Origin: Nocardia rhizosphaerihabitans
GTDB taxonomy: Bacteria > Actinomycetota > Actinomycetes > Mycobacteriales > Mycobacteriaceae
Assembly (NCBI RefSeq): GCF_014646295.1
Contig: NZ_BMNE01000008.1
Coordinates: forward strand, 181,804 to 245,803
DNA: 64,000 nt
Reading direction: 5' to 3'
The notes under the pieces are model-generated. The model ran no database searches, was not told the DNA's origin, and worked only from the letters and a program-made list of their open reading frames with translations. This document shows positions 28,664 through 37,346 of the stretch, in pieces (position 1 is the stretch's first letter; the number at the start of each line of letters is the position of its first letter). A program made the translations under genes and the position numbers.

Positions 28664-29349
28664 GATTGCCGATGCCCGCCGCGCGCGGGTGGCGTGGCTA
28701 CCGGCTCTGGACGGTGGTCGGTCTCCTCGTGGTGACGGTGCTCGTCGTGCTGGCCTGGTTCACCCCCGTGCTGTCGGTGCGCACCGTGCGGGTCGACGGT
28801 TTGTCGGCGGTGTCGCAGGCGGAGGTCCGCGGGCGGCTCGAAATCCCGGACGGCCGTTCGATGTTGCGCATCGATACCACCGCGATCGCCCAGCGGGTCG
28901 CCGCGATCCCGAAGGTGCGCTCGGTCCGGGTGCAGCGCAAATTCCCGTCCACCGTGCTCGTCACCGTGGTGGAACGAACACCGGTGCTGTACATCGAATC
29001 ACCGGACGGCGCGCACCTGATCGACGCCGAGAGTGTCGAATTCGCGATCGAGCCCGCGGCACCGATCGGGGTGCCCAAGTTGATCACCGAGGGCTCCTTC
29101 ATGGGGCCCGCGGCGGCCAAGGCTGCTGTGGATGTGCTGGTCACGCTGCCGCCCGCACTGTCGGTGCAGGTGGGTGAGGTTGTCGCACGGTCGATTTCGG
29201 ACGTCTCGCTGAACCTTCGCGACGGTAGGAAGGTAGTGTGGGGCAGCACGGGCGACGGCGAGCGCAAAGCTGCCGTCGTGTTGCCGCTGCTGACCCGTGA
29301 GGGGACCGTGTTCGACGTGTCGAGTCCGAATCTGGTCACGGTAAAGTGA
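28660..29349 (+). CDS. ftsQ: Division protein FtsQ
   Basis: 229 residues from GTG 28660, which overlaps the murC stop as in the preceding genes; ATG 28672 is an alternative. A short cytoplasmic end and one membrane helix (LWTVVGLLVVTVLVVLAW) precede the POTRA domain: LSVRTVRVDGLSAVSQAEVR. The beta domain has VRVQRKFPSTVLVTVVERTPV. FtsQ is the scaffold that joins FtsL/FtsB to the septal synthases. It is the last gene of the run before ftsZ, which has its own upstream region of 160 nt. Confidence 0.93.
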   Translation: MRLPMPAARGWRGYRLWTVVGLLVVTVLVVLAWFTPVLSVRTVRVDGLSAVSQAEVRGRLEIPDGRSMLRIDTTAIAQRVAAIPKVRSVRVQRKFPSTVLVTVVERTPVLYIESPDGAHLIDAESVEFAIEPAAPIGVPKLITEGSFMGPAAAKAAVDVLVTLPPALSVQVGEVVARSISDVSLNLRDGRKVVWGSTGDGERKAAVVLPLLTREGTVFDVSSPNLVTVK

Positions 29350-29446
29350 GCGACACTCTTTGTGGCACAAGATTCTGGCTCTCGTCTCGGCGCGCCTGCG
29401 CCGGGATCGCAGTGGCTGCGAATAGCGTTCCGCAGCAGTCGGATAC

Positions 29447-29490
29447 TTGACATAACGCCAACCCTATGGTTGAGGTTGAGGGTTTAAGAT
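29447..29490 (+). promoter_or_regulatory. Candidate ftsZ promoter region
   Basis: A perfect -35 hexamer TTGACA lies at 29447-29452. The best -10 candidates are TATGGT (29465-29470, spacer only 12) and TAAGAT (29485-29490, too far). Two direct TTGAGG copies (29470, 29476) lie between. A promoter here is likely because ftsZ is needed in excess of ftsQ, but the -10 is not settled. Confidence 0.4.
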
Positions 29491-29509
29491 CGAAGGAAGG
29501 CGAGAGCCC

Positions 29510-30766
29510 ATGACGCCCCCGCACAACTACCTTGCAGTGATCAAGGTCGTCGGTATCGGCGGCGGCGGCGTGAACGCCGTCAACCGAATGATCGAACAGG
29601 GACTCAAGGGAGTCGAGTTCATCGCGGTCAATACCGACGCCCAAGCCCTGCTGATGAGCGATGCCGACGTCAAACTCGATGTCGGCCGCGAGCTGACCCG
29701 CGGCCTCGGCGCAGGCGCCGATCCGGAAGTCGGCCGCAAGGCCGCAGAAGACCACAAGGACGAGATCGAAGAGGTGCTCAAGGGCGCCGACATGGTCTTC
29801 GTCACCGCGGGCGAGGGCGGTGGCACCGGTACCGGTGGCGCGCCCGTCGTCGCCAGCATCGCCCGCAAGCTGGGCGCGCTGACCATAGGTGTCGTGACCC
29901 GGCCGTTCTCCTTCGAGGGCAAACGGCGTGGGAACCAGGCCGAGGTGGGGATCAACCTGCTTCGCGAGTCGTGCGACACCCTGATCGTCATTCCGAACGA
30001 CCGGCTGCTGCAGCTGGGCGACGCGGCGGTGAGCCTGATGGACGCGTTCCGCTCCGCCGACGAGGTGCTCCTCAACGGTGTGCAGGGCATCACCGACCTG
30101 ATCACCACCCCGGGTCTGATCAACGTCGACTTCGCCGATGTCAAGAGCGTCATGTCGGGCGCGGGCTCGGCGCTGATGGGCATCGGCTCGGCGCGCGGCG
30201 AGGGCCGCTCGGTGAAAGCGGCCGAGACGGCGATCAATTCGCCGCTGCTCGAGGCGTCGATGGACGGCGCGCACGGCGTGCTCCTCTCCATCGCGGGCGG
30301 CTCCGATCTCGGTCTGTTCGAGATCAACGAGGCGGCCTCGCTGGTGCAGGAGGCGGCCCACATCGAGGCCAACATCATCTTCGGTACCGTCATCGACGAT
30401 TCGCTCGGCGACGAGGTGCGCGTGACCGTGATCGCGGCGGGCTTCGACGGCGGTGGACCGTCGCGGCGGGCGTTCGAGACCAACGTCAGCACCCCGCGCA
30501 ACGGGACCAACCCGATCGGTTCCGGCCGGGCGGGCGAGGTCGGCCAGGCGCGCAGCGAGGCGCCCGCGCGCGCCACCGAACCCGCCACCAGCGGGGTGTC
30601 GACCGGCCGCACCAGCGCGCCGAGCTACCGGGATACCGAGCGGTACCGGGAGTCCGAGCGTCAGCGGGTCACCGAGCGGGCGATGAACCAGGTGAACAAT
30701 CCCGATCAGCGCGACGACGGCGACGATGACGACGACATCGAAGTGCCGATCTTCATGCGTCGATAG
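29510..30766 (+). CDS. ftsZ: Cell division GTPase FtsZ
   Basis: 418 residues with an AAGGAAGG ribosome site 9 nt before the ATG. The tubulin signature GEGGGTGTGGAPVVA starts near residue 102. The nucleotide-binding core also shows KVVGIGGGGVNAVNRM and FIAVNTDAQALL. The T7 loop is NVDFADVKSVMSG. A variable linker (about 325-400) leads to the conserved C-terminal peptide DDIEVPIFMRR, which binds SepF and FtsW. It polymerises into the Z-ring at midcell. A strong terminator follows, and unlike in M. tuberculosis the next gene is not pgeF. Confidence 0.97.
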   Translation: MTPPHNYLAVIKVVGIGGGGVNAVNRMIEQGLKGVEFIAVNTDAQALLMSDADVKLDVGRELTRGLGAGADPEVGRKAAEDHKDEIEEVLKGADMVFVTAGEGGGTGTGGAPVVASIARKLGALTIGVVTRPFSFEGKRRGNQAEVGINLLRESCDTLIVIPNDRLLQLGDAAVSLMDAFRSADEVLLNGVQGITDLITTPGLINVDFADVKSVMSGAGSALMGIGSARGEGRSVKAAETAINSPLLEASMDGAHGVLLSIAGGSDLGLFEINEAASLVQEAAHIEANIIFGTVIDDSLGDEVRVTVIAAGFDGGGPSRRAFETNVSTPRNGTNPIGSGRAGEVGQARSEAPARATEPATSGVSTGRTSAPSYRDTERYRESERQRVTERAMNQVNNPDQRDDGDDDDDIEVPIFMRR

Positions 30767-30780
30767 GCAGCACGACGAAA

Positions 30781-30813
30781 AGCGCCCGGACTCGGTCGAG
30801 TCCGGGCGCTTTC
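30781..30813 (+). terminator. Rho-independent terminator after ftsZ
   Basis: AGCGCCCGGACTCG (30781-30794), a 2-nt loop, and the perfect complement CGAGTCCGGGCGCT (30797-30810), followed by TTTCG. It lies 14 bp after the ftsZ stop and also before the end of the convergent lipoprotein gene, so it may serve both. Confidence 0.88.
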
Positions 30814-30825
30814 GTGTGTGCGGGG

Positions 30826-31371
30826 TCAGCTCGTGGCGCTGCCGAGGCAGTAGGTGATCTTCGGGTCGTTGACCACGAGCACCGAGTCGGCGTCCTCGCC
30901 GCACAGCTGCTCGTCGACCTGACCGTCGATCCGGGACACGACCTTGAAGCTGGCGTCGGCGGCGGTGCACGGCACGTACTTGTAGCCGGTCATCATGCCC
31001 TCGTTGTAGCAGCTGCCCTGCTTGAAGTTCGGTGCCAGACACAGGAACGCGATGGTGCCGCCGCTGCCGAAGGTCTCCTCGTAGGAGGTGTAGTCCTCGT
31101 GGCAGTCGACCTTCTTGTCGTGCACCTGCACGACCTGGTACACGGCGTTCTCGGCCGAGCAGGCGACCGGCTCGGTGTCGGAGTCGACGACCGACGCGGA
31201 GATCACGTTGATGCAGTCACCGACCTTCGAGCGGGCGGTGTCGGACTTGCCCGCGTCCTGGGCCACCTCGGTGACCTTGTCCACGGCCGAGCAGCCCGCG
31301 GCACCGAGTGCCGTGACCGCGAGCAGTGCGAGCGCGAACCGCGAAACCATTCCCTTGCCGGTGAACGTCAT
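30826..31371 (-). CDS. LppU/SCO3897-like lipoprotein
   Basis: 181 residues from ATG 31371 with AGAAGG upstream. The signal peptide (ALALLAVTALGAAGC) ends in a lipobox. The mature part has the layout of the LppU family: SKVGDCINV, a CSAENAVYQVVQVHDKK block and eight further cysteines spread through the domain (for example IAFLCLAPNF, GSCYNEGM, YVPCTAAD), probably in disulfides. Function unknown. It is convergent with ftsZ and divergent from the regulator gene that follows; it has no counterpart at this place in mycobacteria. Confidence 0.75.
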   Translation of the reverse strand: MTFTGKGMVSRFALALLAVTALGAAGCSAVDKVTEVAQDAGKSDTARSKVGDCINVISASVVDSDTEPVACSAENAVYQVVQVHDKKVDCHEDYTSYEETFGSGGTIAFLCLAPNFKQGSCYNEGMMTGYKYVPCTAADASFKVVSRIDGQVDEQLCGEDADSVLVVNDPKITYCLGSATS

Positions 31372-31539
31372 GCGAACCTTCTTTCTGAAGAACCTCACCG
31401 CGGACCCTTCGGCGGTGATCGGCCTCGCCCACCCAACCCCACGCCCGTGCACGGAGCATCCGGGAAACCACGGCATTTGCCCGTCGGTGGCCCGGGTTAG
31501 GCTCAGTCCCGGTCGATCCGGGCGTGAGAGGTGGTGACG

Positions 31540-34410
31540 ATGATCGAACGTGCCTTCGTCGGCCGCGCGCCCGAACTCGCCGCGCTGACCGCGACCTTCA
31601 CCGGCCCCGACGCGCCCTGGTTGTTGCTGGTGGAGGGGCCCGCCGGGATCGGCAAGTCCCGCTTGGCCGCCCGCTTCGCACACGCCGCCCCCTGCCGGGT
31701 GTTCTCGGTCACCGGTGCCGAGGACGCCGGCTCGCAACCGGGCTACCTCGCCGACGACCTCGTCGAACAGCTCACCGACGCACGTGGCGGTATCGACTTA
31801 CGCGTAGCCACAACCGGGCTCGGCGCGGGTCCGGGTGGACACGTGTCGCCGGTCGACGATGCGGAGATCGGCGGGTCCGGCGCGGACGTGCTCGCCGATG
31901 CCGGCTTTGCTCGCCGGATGCGGCGGGCACTCGGTGCCGTCGAGACGTTGCTCGTTGTCGACGACGCGCAGTGGGCTGACGCCGAATCGGTTCGGCTGCT
32001 GGCGTTTCTGATCCGGAATCGTCCCGCGGGTGGATTCCGCCTGCTCCTCGCGTTCCGCGATGGCGGCTGCCCGGCGTCGATCACCCGGCTGCTGCGGGTG
32101 CCGCACGTGCGATCGGCGCATATCCGGGTGCCGCCGTTCGGCGAGGCCGAGGTCGACGGTCTGCTGCCGGGGGAGGACCCGCGGCGTCGTGCCCGGCTGC
32201 TCAGCGCCTCCCATGGCAATCCGCTGTACCTGTCGCTGCTGGCCGAGCTGCCCGACCAGGAACTGGACCGGGCGCTGCGCGGCGAGAATCCCGACCCCGC
32301 GTCGAACGACTATGCGGCCCTGGACCGGACGATCCGCGCCGAACTGGCCCAGCTACCCGACACCGAACGGTCGGTCGCGCAAGCAATCGCGGTGTGCGGG
32401 GTGCCGCCCGACCTCGAACTGTTGTGCACAACAGTGGATCTCCCCGCGGCGACGGTGGCCGACGCGCTCGACAGGCTGGTCGCACGCGGCGTGGTCTGCG
32501 CGAGCGACGGTGCGGTGACCTTCGTTCATCCGCTGATCCGCACGGCCGCCCATCGACTGGCCGGGCAGGGCTGGCTGGCGATGGCGCACCGCCGTGCCGC
32601 ACTGGCACTGCGTGCCCGCGACGCGCCGATGCCCGCGCGGGCGGGGCAACTCGAGCACGCCCTGCTCGGTCGCGACGAGGTCGCGGGCACCGAACTGCGG
32701 GCCGCCGCCGAGCAAGTGCTCGCCGACGCACCGGCGTCGGCCGCGCGCTGGCTCGCGCTCGCGCACCGGATCGCCCCGTCGGCCACCGATCCGCTCGCCG
32801 ACGCGGTGGGACTCGGCCGGGCACTGTTGCTGGCCGGCGCGGCCGAGCGCGCCGCCGAAGCGCTCGACCCCGCCGCCGCGAAACCGGGCCCGCACCAGCT
32901 GGAAGCACTGCTGCTCTCGGCGCGGTGTGCCCGCATGCTCGGCCGGGTCGACCACGCCAGGACCCTGCTCGCCGTCGCCGCCACCCTGCCTCGTCGCGTC
33001 GGTGACGGTCCGGTCCAGCTGGAACTGGCCATCCTGGCATTGCAGGATCACCAGGATGCCGAGGGCCACGCCCGCCTCAATGCCCTGTTCGGTTCCGCCG
33101 AGATCGAGGACCCGGCGGTCCGCGCCGCCGCGACCGCACTGCGCTGCCTCGGCTTCGTCGCCGACGGCCAGATCGGGACAGCGGCCGATCTCTACCCCGA
33201 GTGTCATCAGGCCTTCGAGAACCTGACCGATGCAGACTTCCGCGAGGTCGTCCACGCGATCCCCGCTCTGGGCTGGTGCGCGTACTTCCTCGACCACGAC
33301 CGCGACGGCCTCGTCCACCTCGACCGTGCCATCCGGGTCAGCCACCGCTTCGGCCGCAGCTACGCCCTCGCCGAACTCCAGACCGTCCGCGCCTACTCCC
33401 TGGCCAAACTCGGCCGCCTCGACGCCGCGATCACCGCCGCCGACGACGCCACCGACGCCGCGACCACCTTCTACTACCCCGACCTGCTCGCCTTCGCCGG
33501 CGCGGTCAAACTCCGCACCCTCCAACTCACCGCCCCCACCGACACGGCCACCGCCCAATGGCACACCGTCGCCGCCCTCCCACGCCCCGCCATGCGCTGG
33601 TGGCGCAAGGTCGTCGACACCACCCTCGCCGAAACCGCCCGCACCCTCGGCCTCCCACCGCCGGCCGTCCAGGCGCCCGGTCTGATCCCCGATGCTCCGG
33701 ACCTCCCACCACTCGACGCACGCCCCGGACCCCTGCACCCGACCCACCTGGCGCGGGCCGCCCACGCCGCCATCGCCGACGGCGACCTCACGATGGCCGC
33801 CGACCTGGCGACCCGAGCGACCACGGCGGCGAGATCCCAGACCCTGGCCACCCGGGGCAGCGCAGCCACCAGCCAGACCGGAGATCGGAGCCTGGGCAGT
33901 CAGATCGGTGCCGCCGCACTGGCCCGAGCCGACTACGCCACAGCCGTCGGTGACCTGGATACGGCAGCCGCTTCCGCCGAGGAGGCGATCGCCGCGTTCA
34001 CCCGGGCCGGGATGGTGGTGAACAGGGCACAAGCCGAACTGGTGGCGGGCATCGTCGCGGGCCGCAGCGGCGACTTCGGCCAGGCGACCAGCCGATTCGC
34101 CTCGGCGCGCGCGGTTTTCGCCGCCGCCGGCGCACAGCGACTGCTGGCCGAGACGACGACAGCACAGCGCACCCTGGCCGGCAGCCAGCCGGTCGCCGCG
34201 ACCAGCCTGACCAGACGCGAACGCGAAGTCGCCGAACTGGCGGCCCAGGGCCACACGAACAAAGACATCGCCGCCCACCTCTACCTGAGCCCCCGCACCG
34301 TCGAGGACCACCTCGGCCGCGTCCTGCGCAAGCTCGGCCTGACCGGCCGCGCGGGTATCGCCCGCAAGCTCGACGAACTCGACGGTCCGTTGTCCGCGCA
34401 CCGAGGTTGA
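31540..34410 (+). CDS. Large ATP-binding LuxR-family (LAL) transcriptional regulator
   Basis: 956 residues from ATG 31540, 8 nt after GAGAGG (31526-31531). The N-terminal AAA-type ATPase has Walker A EGPAGIGKSRLA (about 35-45) and Walker B TLLVVDDAQWAD (about 135). The middle is helical and TPR-like, rich in Ala, and would bind an effector or partner. The C-terminal LuxR helix-turn-helix is SLTRREREVAELAAQGHTNK with HLYLSPRTVEDHLGRVLRKL after it. Such proteins are usually pathway-specific activators. The gene stands alone between ftsZ and pgeF, and its target is not evident; the divergent lipoprotein gene is the nearest candidate. Confidence 0.9.
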   Translation: MIERAFVGRAPELAALTATFTGPDAPWLLLVEGPAGIGKSRLAARFAHAAPCRVFSVTGAEDAGSQPGYLADDLVEQLTDARGGIDLRVATTGLGAGPGGHVSPVDDAEIGGSGADVLADAGFARRMRRALGAVETLLVVDDAQWADAESVRLLAFLIRNRPAGGFRLLLAFRDGGCPASITRLLRVPHVRSAHIRVPPFGEAEVDGLLPGEDPRRRARLLSASHGNPLYLSLLAELPDQELDRALRGENPDPASNDYAALDRTIRAELAQLPDTERSVAQAIAVCGVPPDLELLCTTVDLPAATVADALDRLVARGVVCASDGAVTFVHPLIRTAAHRLAGQGWLAMAHRRAALALRARDAPMPARAGQLEHALLGRDEVAGTELRAAAEQVLADAPASAARWLALAHRIAPSATDPLADAVGLGRALLLAGAAERAAEALDPAAAKPGPHQLEALLLSARCARMLGRVDHARTLLAVAATLPRRVGDGPVQLELAILALQDHQDAEGHARLNALFGSAEIEDPAVRAAATALRCLGFVADGQIGTAADLYPECHQAFENLTDADFREVVHAIPALGWCAYFLDHDRDGLVHLDRAIRVSHRFGRSYALAELQTVRAYSLAKLGRLDAAITAADDATDAATTFYYPDLLAFAGAVKLRTLQLTAPTDTATAQWHTVAALPRPAMRWWRKVVDTTLAETARTLGLPPPAVQAPGLIPDAPDLPPLDARPGPLHPTHLARAAHAAIADGDLTMAADLATRATTAARSQTLATRGSAATSQTGDRSLGSQIGAAALARADYATAVGDLDTAAASAEEAIAAFTRAGMVVNRAQAELVAGIVAGRSGDFGQATSRFASARAVFAAAGAQRLLAETTTAQRTLAGSQPVAATSLTRREREVAELAAQGHTNKDIAAHLYLSPRTVEDHLGRVLRKLGLTGRAGIARKLDELDGPLSAHRG

Positions 34411-34454
34411 CCGACGTCACCACGCGCGGGCGACCCACACCGCCCCGACCGCAC

Positions 34455-34460
34455 TACGCT
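34455..34460 (+). promoter_or_regulatory. -10 element for leaderless pgeF
   Basis: TACGCT fits the actinobacterial TANNNT -10 box. Seven nt separate it from the ATG at 34468, so transcription would start at or next to the A of the ATG. No ribosome site is present and no clear -35 is seen. Confidence 0.55.
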
Positions 34461-34467
34461 CGAAGTC

Positions 34468-35199
34468 ATGACTTCCGCACCGACCACCGTGACCGTCCGC
34501 CGGGTGACCACCACCCGCGCCGGTGGCTTCTCCGCCGCCCCGTACGACTCGTTCAACCTGGGCGATCACGTCGGCGACGATCCGGAAGCCGTGCGGCGCA
34601 ATCGCATTCGCCTGGCCGAGGGCATCGGGCTCACCCCCGACCGGCTGGTGTGGATGGAGCAGGTGCACGGACGCCATGTCGAGATCGTCGACGGACCGCG
34701 CGCCGAGCCGGTGCCGGTGACCGACGCTCTGGTCACGACCGTGCCGAATCTCGCCCTGGTAGTGCTGACCGCCGACTGCGTGCCGATCCTGCTCTCCGAC
34801 GACGAGGCGGGCGTCATCGCCGCGGTGCACGCGGGCCGCATCGGCGCCAGGATCGGCATCGTGCCCCGGGTACTCGAGGCGATGGTCTCGGTCGGCGCGC
34901 GCGTCGACCGGATCGGCGCCTTCCTCGGCCCCGCCGCGTCGGGCCGCCAGTACGAAGTCCCCGCCGCGATGCGTGCCGACGTCGAGGCCCATCTGCCCGG
35001 CAGCGCCACCACGACGGTGCGCAAGACCCCCGGCCTCGACCTGCGCGCAGGCATCAGCAGGCAGCTCACCGAGGCGGGCGTCGGTGGAATCGCGCTCGAC
35101 CCGCGCTGCACCATCGAGGACAAGACCCTGTTCAGCCACCGCCGCGGGGCCCCGACCGGCCGCATCGCCGGCGTGATCTGGATGGACACCCCGGCATGA
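34468..35199 (+). CDS. pgeF: Peptidoglycan editing factor PgeF (YfiH/laccase-domain protein)
   Basis: 243 residues. Family motifs: RRVTTTRAGGFSAAPYDSFN, WMEQVHGRHV, VLTADCVPILLSDD with the zinc-binding Cys, AAVHAGRIG with the His, and a C-terminal LFSHRRGAPTGR. The metal site uses this Cys and the two His. The E. coli protein hydrolyses UDP-MurNAc-L-Ser, removing mis-made MurC product. That fits its position next to the mur genes. The gene looks leaderless. It overlaps yggS by 4 nt. Confidence 0.92.
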   Translation: MTSAPTTVTVRRVTTTRAGGFSAAPYDSFNLGDHVGDDPEAVRRNRIRLAEGIGLTPDRLVWMEQVHGRHVEIVDGPRAEPVPVTDALVTTVPNLALVVLTADCVPILLSDDEAGVIAAVHAGRIGARIGIVPRVLEAMVSVGARVDRIGAFLGPAASGRQYEVPAAMRADVEAHLPGSATTTVRKTPGLDLRAGISRQLTEAGVGGIALDPRCTIEDKTLFSHRRGAPTGRIAGVIWMDTPA

Positions 35200-35951
35200 G
35201 CGGTCAGCGCCCGGAGCCGGTGGTCGCCGACCAGGACGCCGTCCGCACCGCGGAACTCTCGGCCAGGCTCGACGGCCTGCTCGCGCGCATCGACACCGCC
35301 GTGGCCGCCGCGGGCCGCCCGGCGGGTTCGGTCCGCCTGCTCCCGGTGACGAAGTTCTTCCCGGCCGCCGACGTCGACATCCTCTACCGCCTCGGCAGGC
35401 GCGAGTTCGGCGAGTCGCGCGAGCAGGAGGCCTCGGCCAAGGTCGACCAGCTGGCCTACGACGACATCGAGTGGCACATGATCGGCCGTTTACAACGGAA
35501 CAAGGCGCGCGCGGTGGCGCGCTGGGCGCACACCGTGCACTCGGTCGACAGCGAACGACTGGCAAACGCGCTGGACCGGGCCGCACAGGACGCACTGGCA
35601 GCCGGCGAGCGTACCGCGCCCTTGCGTGTCCTGCTCCAGGTGAGTCTCGACGACGACCCCGGACGCGGGGGTGTCGCACCGGCCGATCTGCCCGCCCTCG
35701 CCGACCTCGTGGCAAAGGCTCCCGGCCTGGATCTGGCCGGTCTGATGGCGATTCCGCCCCTTGACGCCGCGACTGATGCGTCCTTTGCGAATCTTGCGAC
35801 TTTGCACACTTCGCTGCTCGCGCAACACGCCGATGCCACCGAACTTTCTGCAGGTATGTCGGGTGATTTGGAAGTTGCTGTCGAACACGGTTCGACCTGT
35901 GTGCGTGTCGGTACCGCCCTGATGGGCGCGCGACCGATAACCTCGGCGTAG
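35196..35951 (+). CDS. yggS: YggS-family pyridoxal-phosphate homeostasis protein
   Basis: 251 residues from the ATG that overlaps the pgeF stop. The cofactor lysine lies in VRLLPVTKFFPAADVDILY. Other family blocks are EFGESREQEASAKVDQL, EWHMIGRLQRNKAR, HSVDSERLA and, at the end, GMSGDLEVAVEHGSTCVRVG. It binds PLP without known catalysis and keeps B6 vitamer and amino acid pools balanced. The yggS-sepF order is common to actinobacteria and Gram-positives. Confidence 0.93.
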   Translation: MSGQRPEPVVADQDAVRTAELSARLDGLLARIDTAVAAAGRPAGSVRLLPVTKFFPAADVDILYRLGRREFGESREQEASAKVDQLAYDDIEWHMIGRLQRNKARAVARWAHTVHSVDSERLANALDRAAQDALAAGERTAPLRVLLQVSLDDDPGRGGVAPADLPALADLVAKAPGLDLAGLMAIPPLDAATDASFANLATLHTSLLAQHADATELSAGMSGDLEVAVEHGSTCVRVGTALMGARPITSA

Positions 35952-36058
35952 CAAAGAAACCTCATCAGTCACATTCGACACATACGATTGGGCCGACGAG
36001 GCGCTGAGCAAGAACTTCAACACCCGGCCGCCACCGGGGCCGAAGGAAGGTCGACCAT

Positions 36059-36142
36059 ATGAGCGAGCGGAGCGAGCGAGTCATCGGCTCAGCCACCTGC
36101 GTGGTCATGCCGGAACCGAGCGAGCGCGAGGTGGAGGTATGA
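36059..36142 (+). CDS. 27-codon open frame coupled to sepF, with a repeat-derived start
   Basis: ATG 36059 has a good ribosome site (AAGGAAGG, 36043-36050), the same sequence used by ftsZ. It encodes MSERSERVIGSATC followed by VVMPEPSEREVEV and stops in a TGA that overlaps the sepF ATG. Its DNA begins with the AGCGAGCGGAGCGAGCGA motif that is scattered between genes in nocardiae and rhodococci, so the frame may be repeat-derived. It may work only to bring ribosomes to sepF. A real peptide is unproven. Confidence 0.4.
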   Translation: MSERSERVIGSATCVVMPEPSEREVEV

Positions 36143-36894
36143 GCACGCTGCACAAGTTCAAGGCGTACTTCGGCATGGTTCCGCTCGACGAGTACGAAGA
36201 CGATTACGTCGACGATCACGCCCCTCGTGGCGCCGAGGAGCGCGCAGGTCGCACCCGCCCGCGCAGCTACGACCGCTACGCCGAAGATCGTTACGGCTCC
36301 GACCGTTTCGAGGACGAGGCCGACGACTACCCGCAGCCGGCCTACAAATCGGCCTACCAGGCGCGTCGTGACGATTACGTCGCCGACACCTACGCCGACG
36401 ATCGCTACGAGGCGCCGCGGCGTCCGACCAGGATCGAGACCGCCCCGTCGTCGGGTCGCTCGTTCCGGGCGGGCGGTGTCGCACCCGGCATGCGCGGCTC
36501 CACCCGTGGAGCGCTCGCGGTCGATCCCGACGCCGAGGAGCGCAGGCTCGAGGAGCGTTTGCGCCCCGAGCCCGCGGCAGCGCGGCGGCCCGGGATCTTC
36601 GAGGACGGAGGTCCCTTGTCCAAGATCACCACGCTGCGTCCACGGGATTACAGCGAGGCCAGGATCATCGGTGAGCGTTTCCGCGAGGGCAACCCGGTCA
36701 TCATGGACCTGGTCGACCTGAGCAATGCCGATGCCAAACGGCTGGTCGATTTCGCGGCCGGGCTCGCGTTCGCGCTGCGCGGTTCGTTCGACAAGGTGGC
36801 GACAAAGGTGTTCCTGCTCTCACCGGCCGATGTCGACGTATCGGCGGAAGAGCGCCGCCGGATCGCCGAAAACGGCTTCTACAACCAGAAATAG
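36139..36894 (+). CDS. sepF: Cell division protein SepF
   Basis: 251 residues. The N-terminus MSTLHKFKAYFGMVPLDEYE is the membrane-binding amphipathic helix. A long acidic/Tyr/Arg-rich linker of about 130 residues follows. The C-terminal SepF fold has KITTLRPRDYSEARIIGERF, VIMDLVDLSNADAKRLVDF, AAGLAFALRGSFDKV and VFLLSPADVDVS. SepF ties FtsZ filaments to the membrane and is essential in actinobacteria, which lack FtsA. Its ATG follows a GAGG 7 nt upstream and is also coupled to the small upstream frame. Confidence 0.95.
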   Translation: MSTLHKFKAYFGMVPLDEYEDDYVDDHAPRGAEERAGRTRPRSYDRYAEDRYGSDRFEDEADDYPQPAYKSAYQARRDDYVADTYADDRYEAPRRPTRIETAPSSGRSFRAGGVAPGMRGSTRGALAVDPDAEERRLEERLRPEPAAARRPGIFEDGGPLSKITTLRPRDYSEARIIGERFREGNPVIMDLVDLSNADAKRLVDFAAGLAFALRGSFDKVATKVFLLSPADVDVSAEERRRIAENGFYNQK

Positions 36895-36983
36895 ACGTCA
36901 CATCCGCACCATCCTGATGGCCGCCCGCGCACCGCGCGGCGCGGCCATTTTGCAAGCCGCCGATTTTGCGGCAGAGTGAAGCC

Positions 36984-37286
36984 GTGGCCCTGTTCGCGGT
37001 TCTGTACCTCGTGCTTTTCATCTTCTGGCTGTTGTTGATCAGTCGGGTGATTGTCGAGTTCATTCGCAGTTTCGCACGCGATTGGCGCCCTACCGGTGTG
37101 GTGGTGATCCTGCTGGAGGTCATCTTCACGGTGACCGACCCGCCGGTGAAACTCCTGAGGCGGTTGATACCTCCTGTGAACCTCGGGGGTATTCGGCTCG
37201 ATCTGTCGATAATGGTCCTGCTCTTCGTGGTCTTCATCCTGATGTCCATCGTGGGTAGGCTCGGGCAGCCCGTGACCTCCGTGTGA
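36984..37286 (+). CDS. YggT-family membrane protein
   Basis: 100 residues from GTG 36984; the frame opens at a TTG (36966), which is less likely. Two membrane helices, VLYLVLFIFWLLLISRVIVE and IMVLLFVVFILMSIVG, flank the YggT signature RDWRPTGVVVILLEVIFTVTD plus PPVKLLRRLIPP. It matches Rv2146c in length and order, between sepF and wag31. Function is unclear; in other bacteria it is linked to division or osmotic stress. Confidence 0.9.
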   Translation: MALFAVLYLVLFIFWLLLISRVIVEFIRSFARDWRPTGVVVILLEVIFTVTDPPVKLLRRLIPPVNLGGIRLDLSIMVLLFVVFILMSIVGRLGQPVTSV

Positions 37287-37346
37287 CATACTGAATCGAG
37301 AAGACCGCTTGCTAGTTCTCCAAAAGACGCGTGAAGGGATCCTTCG

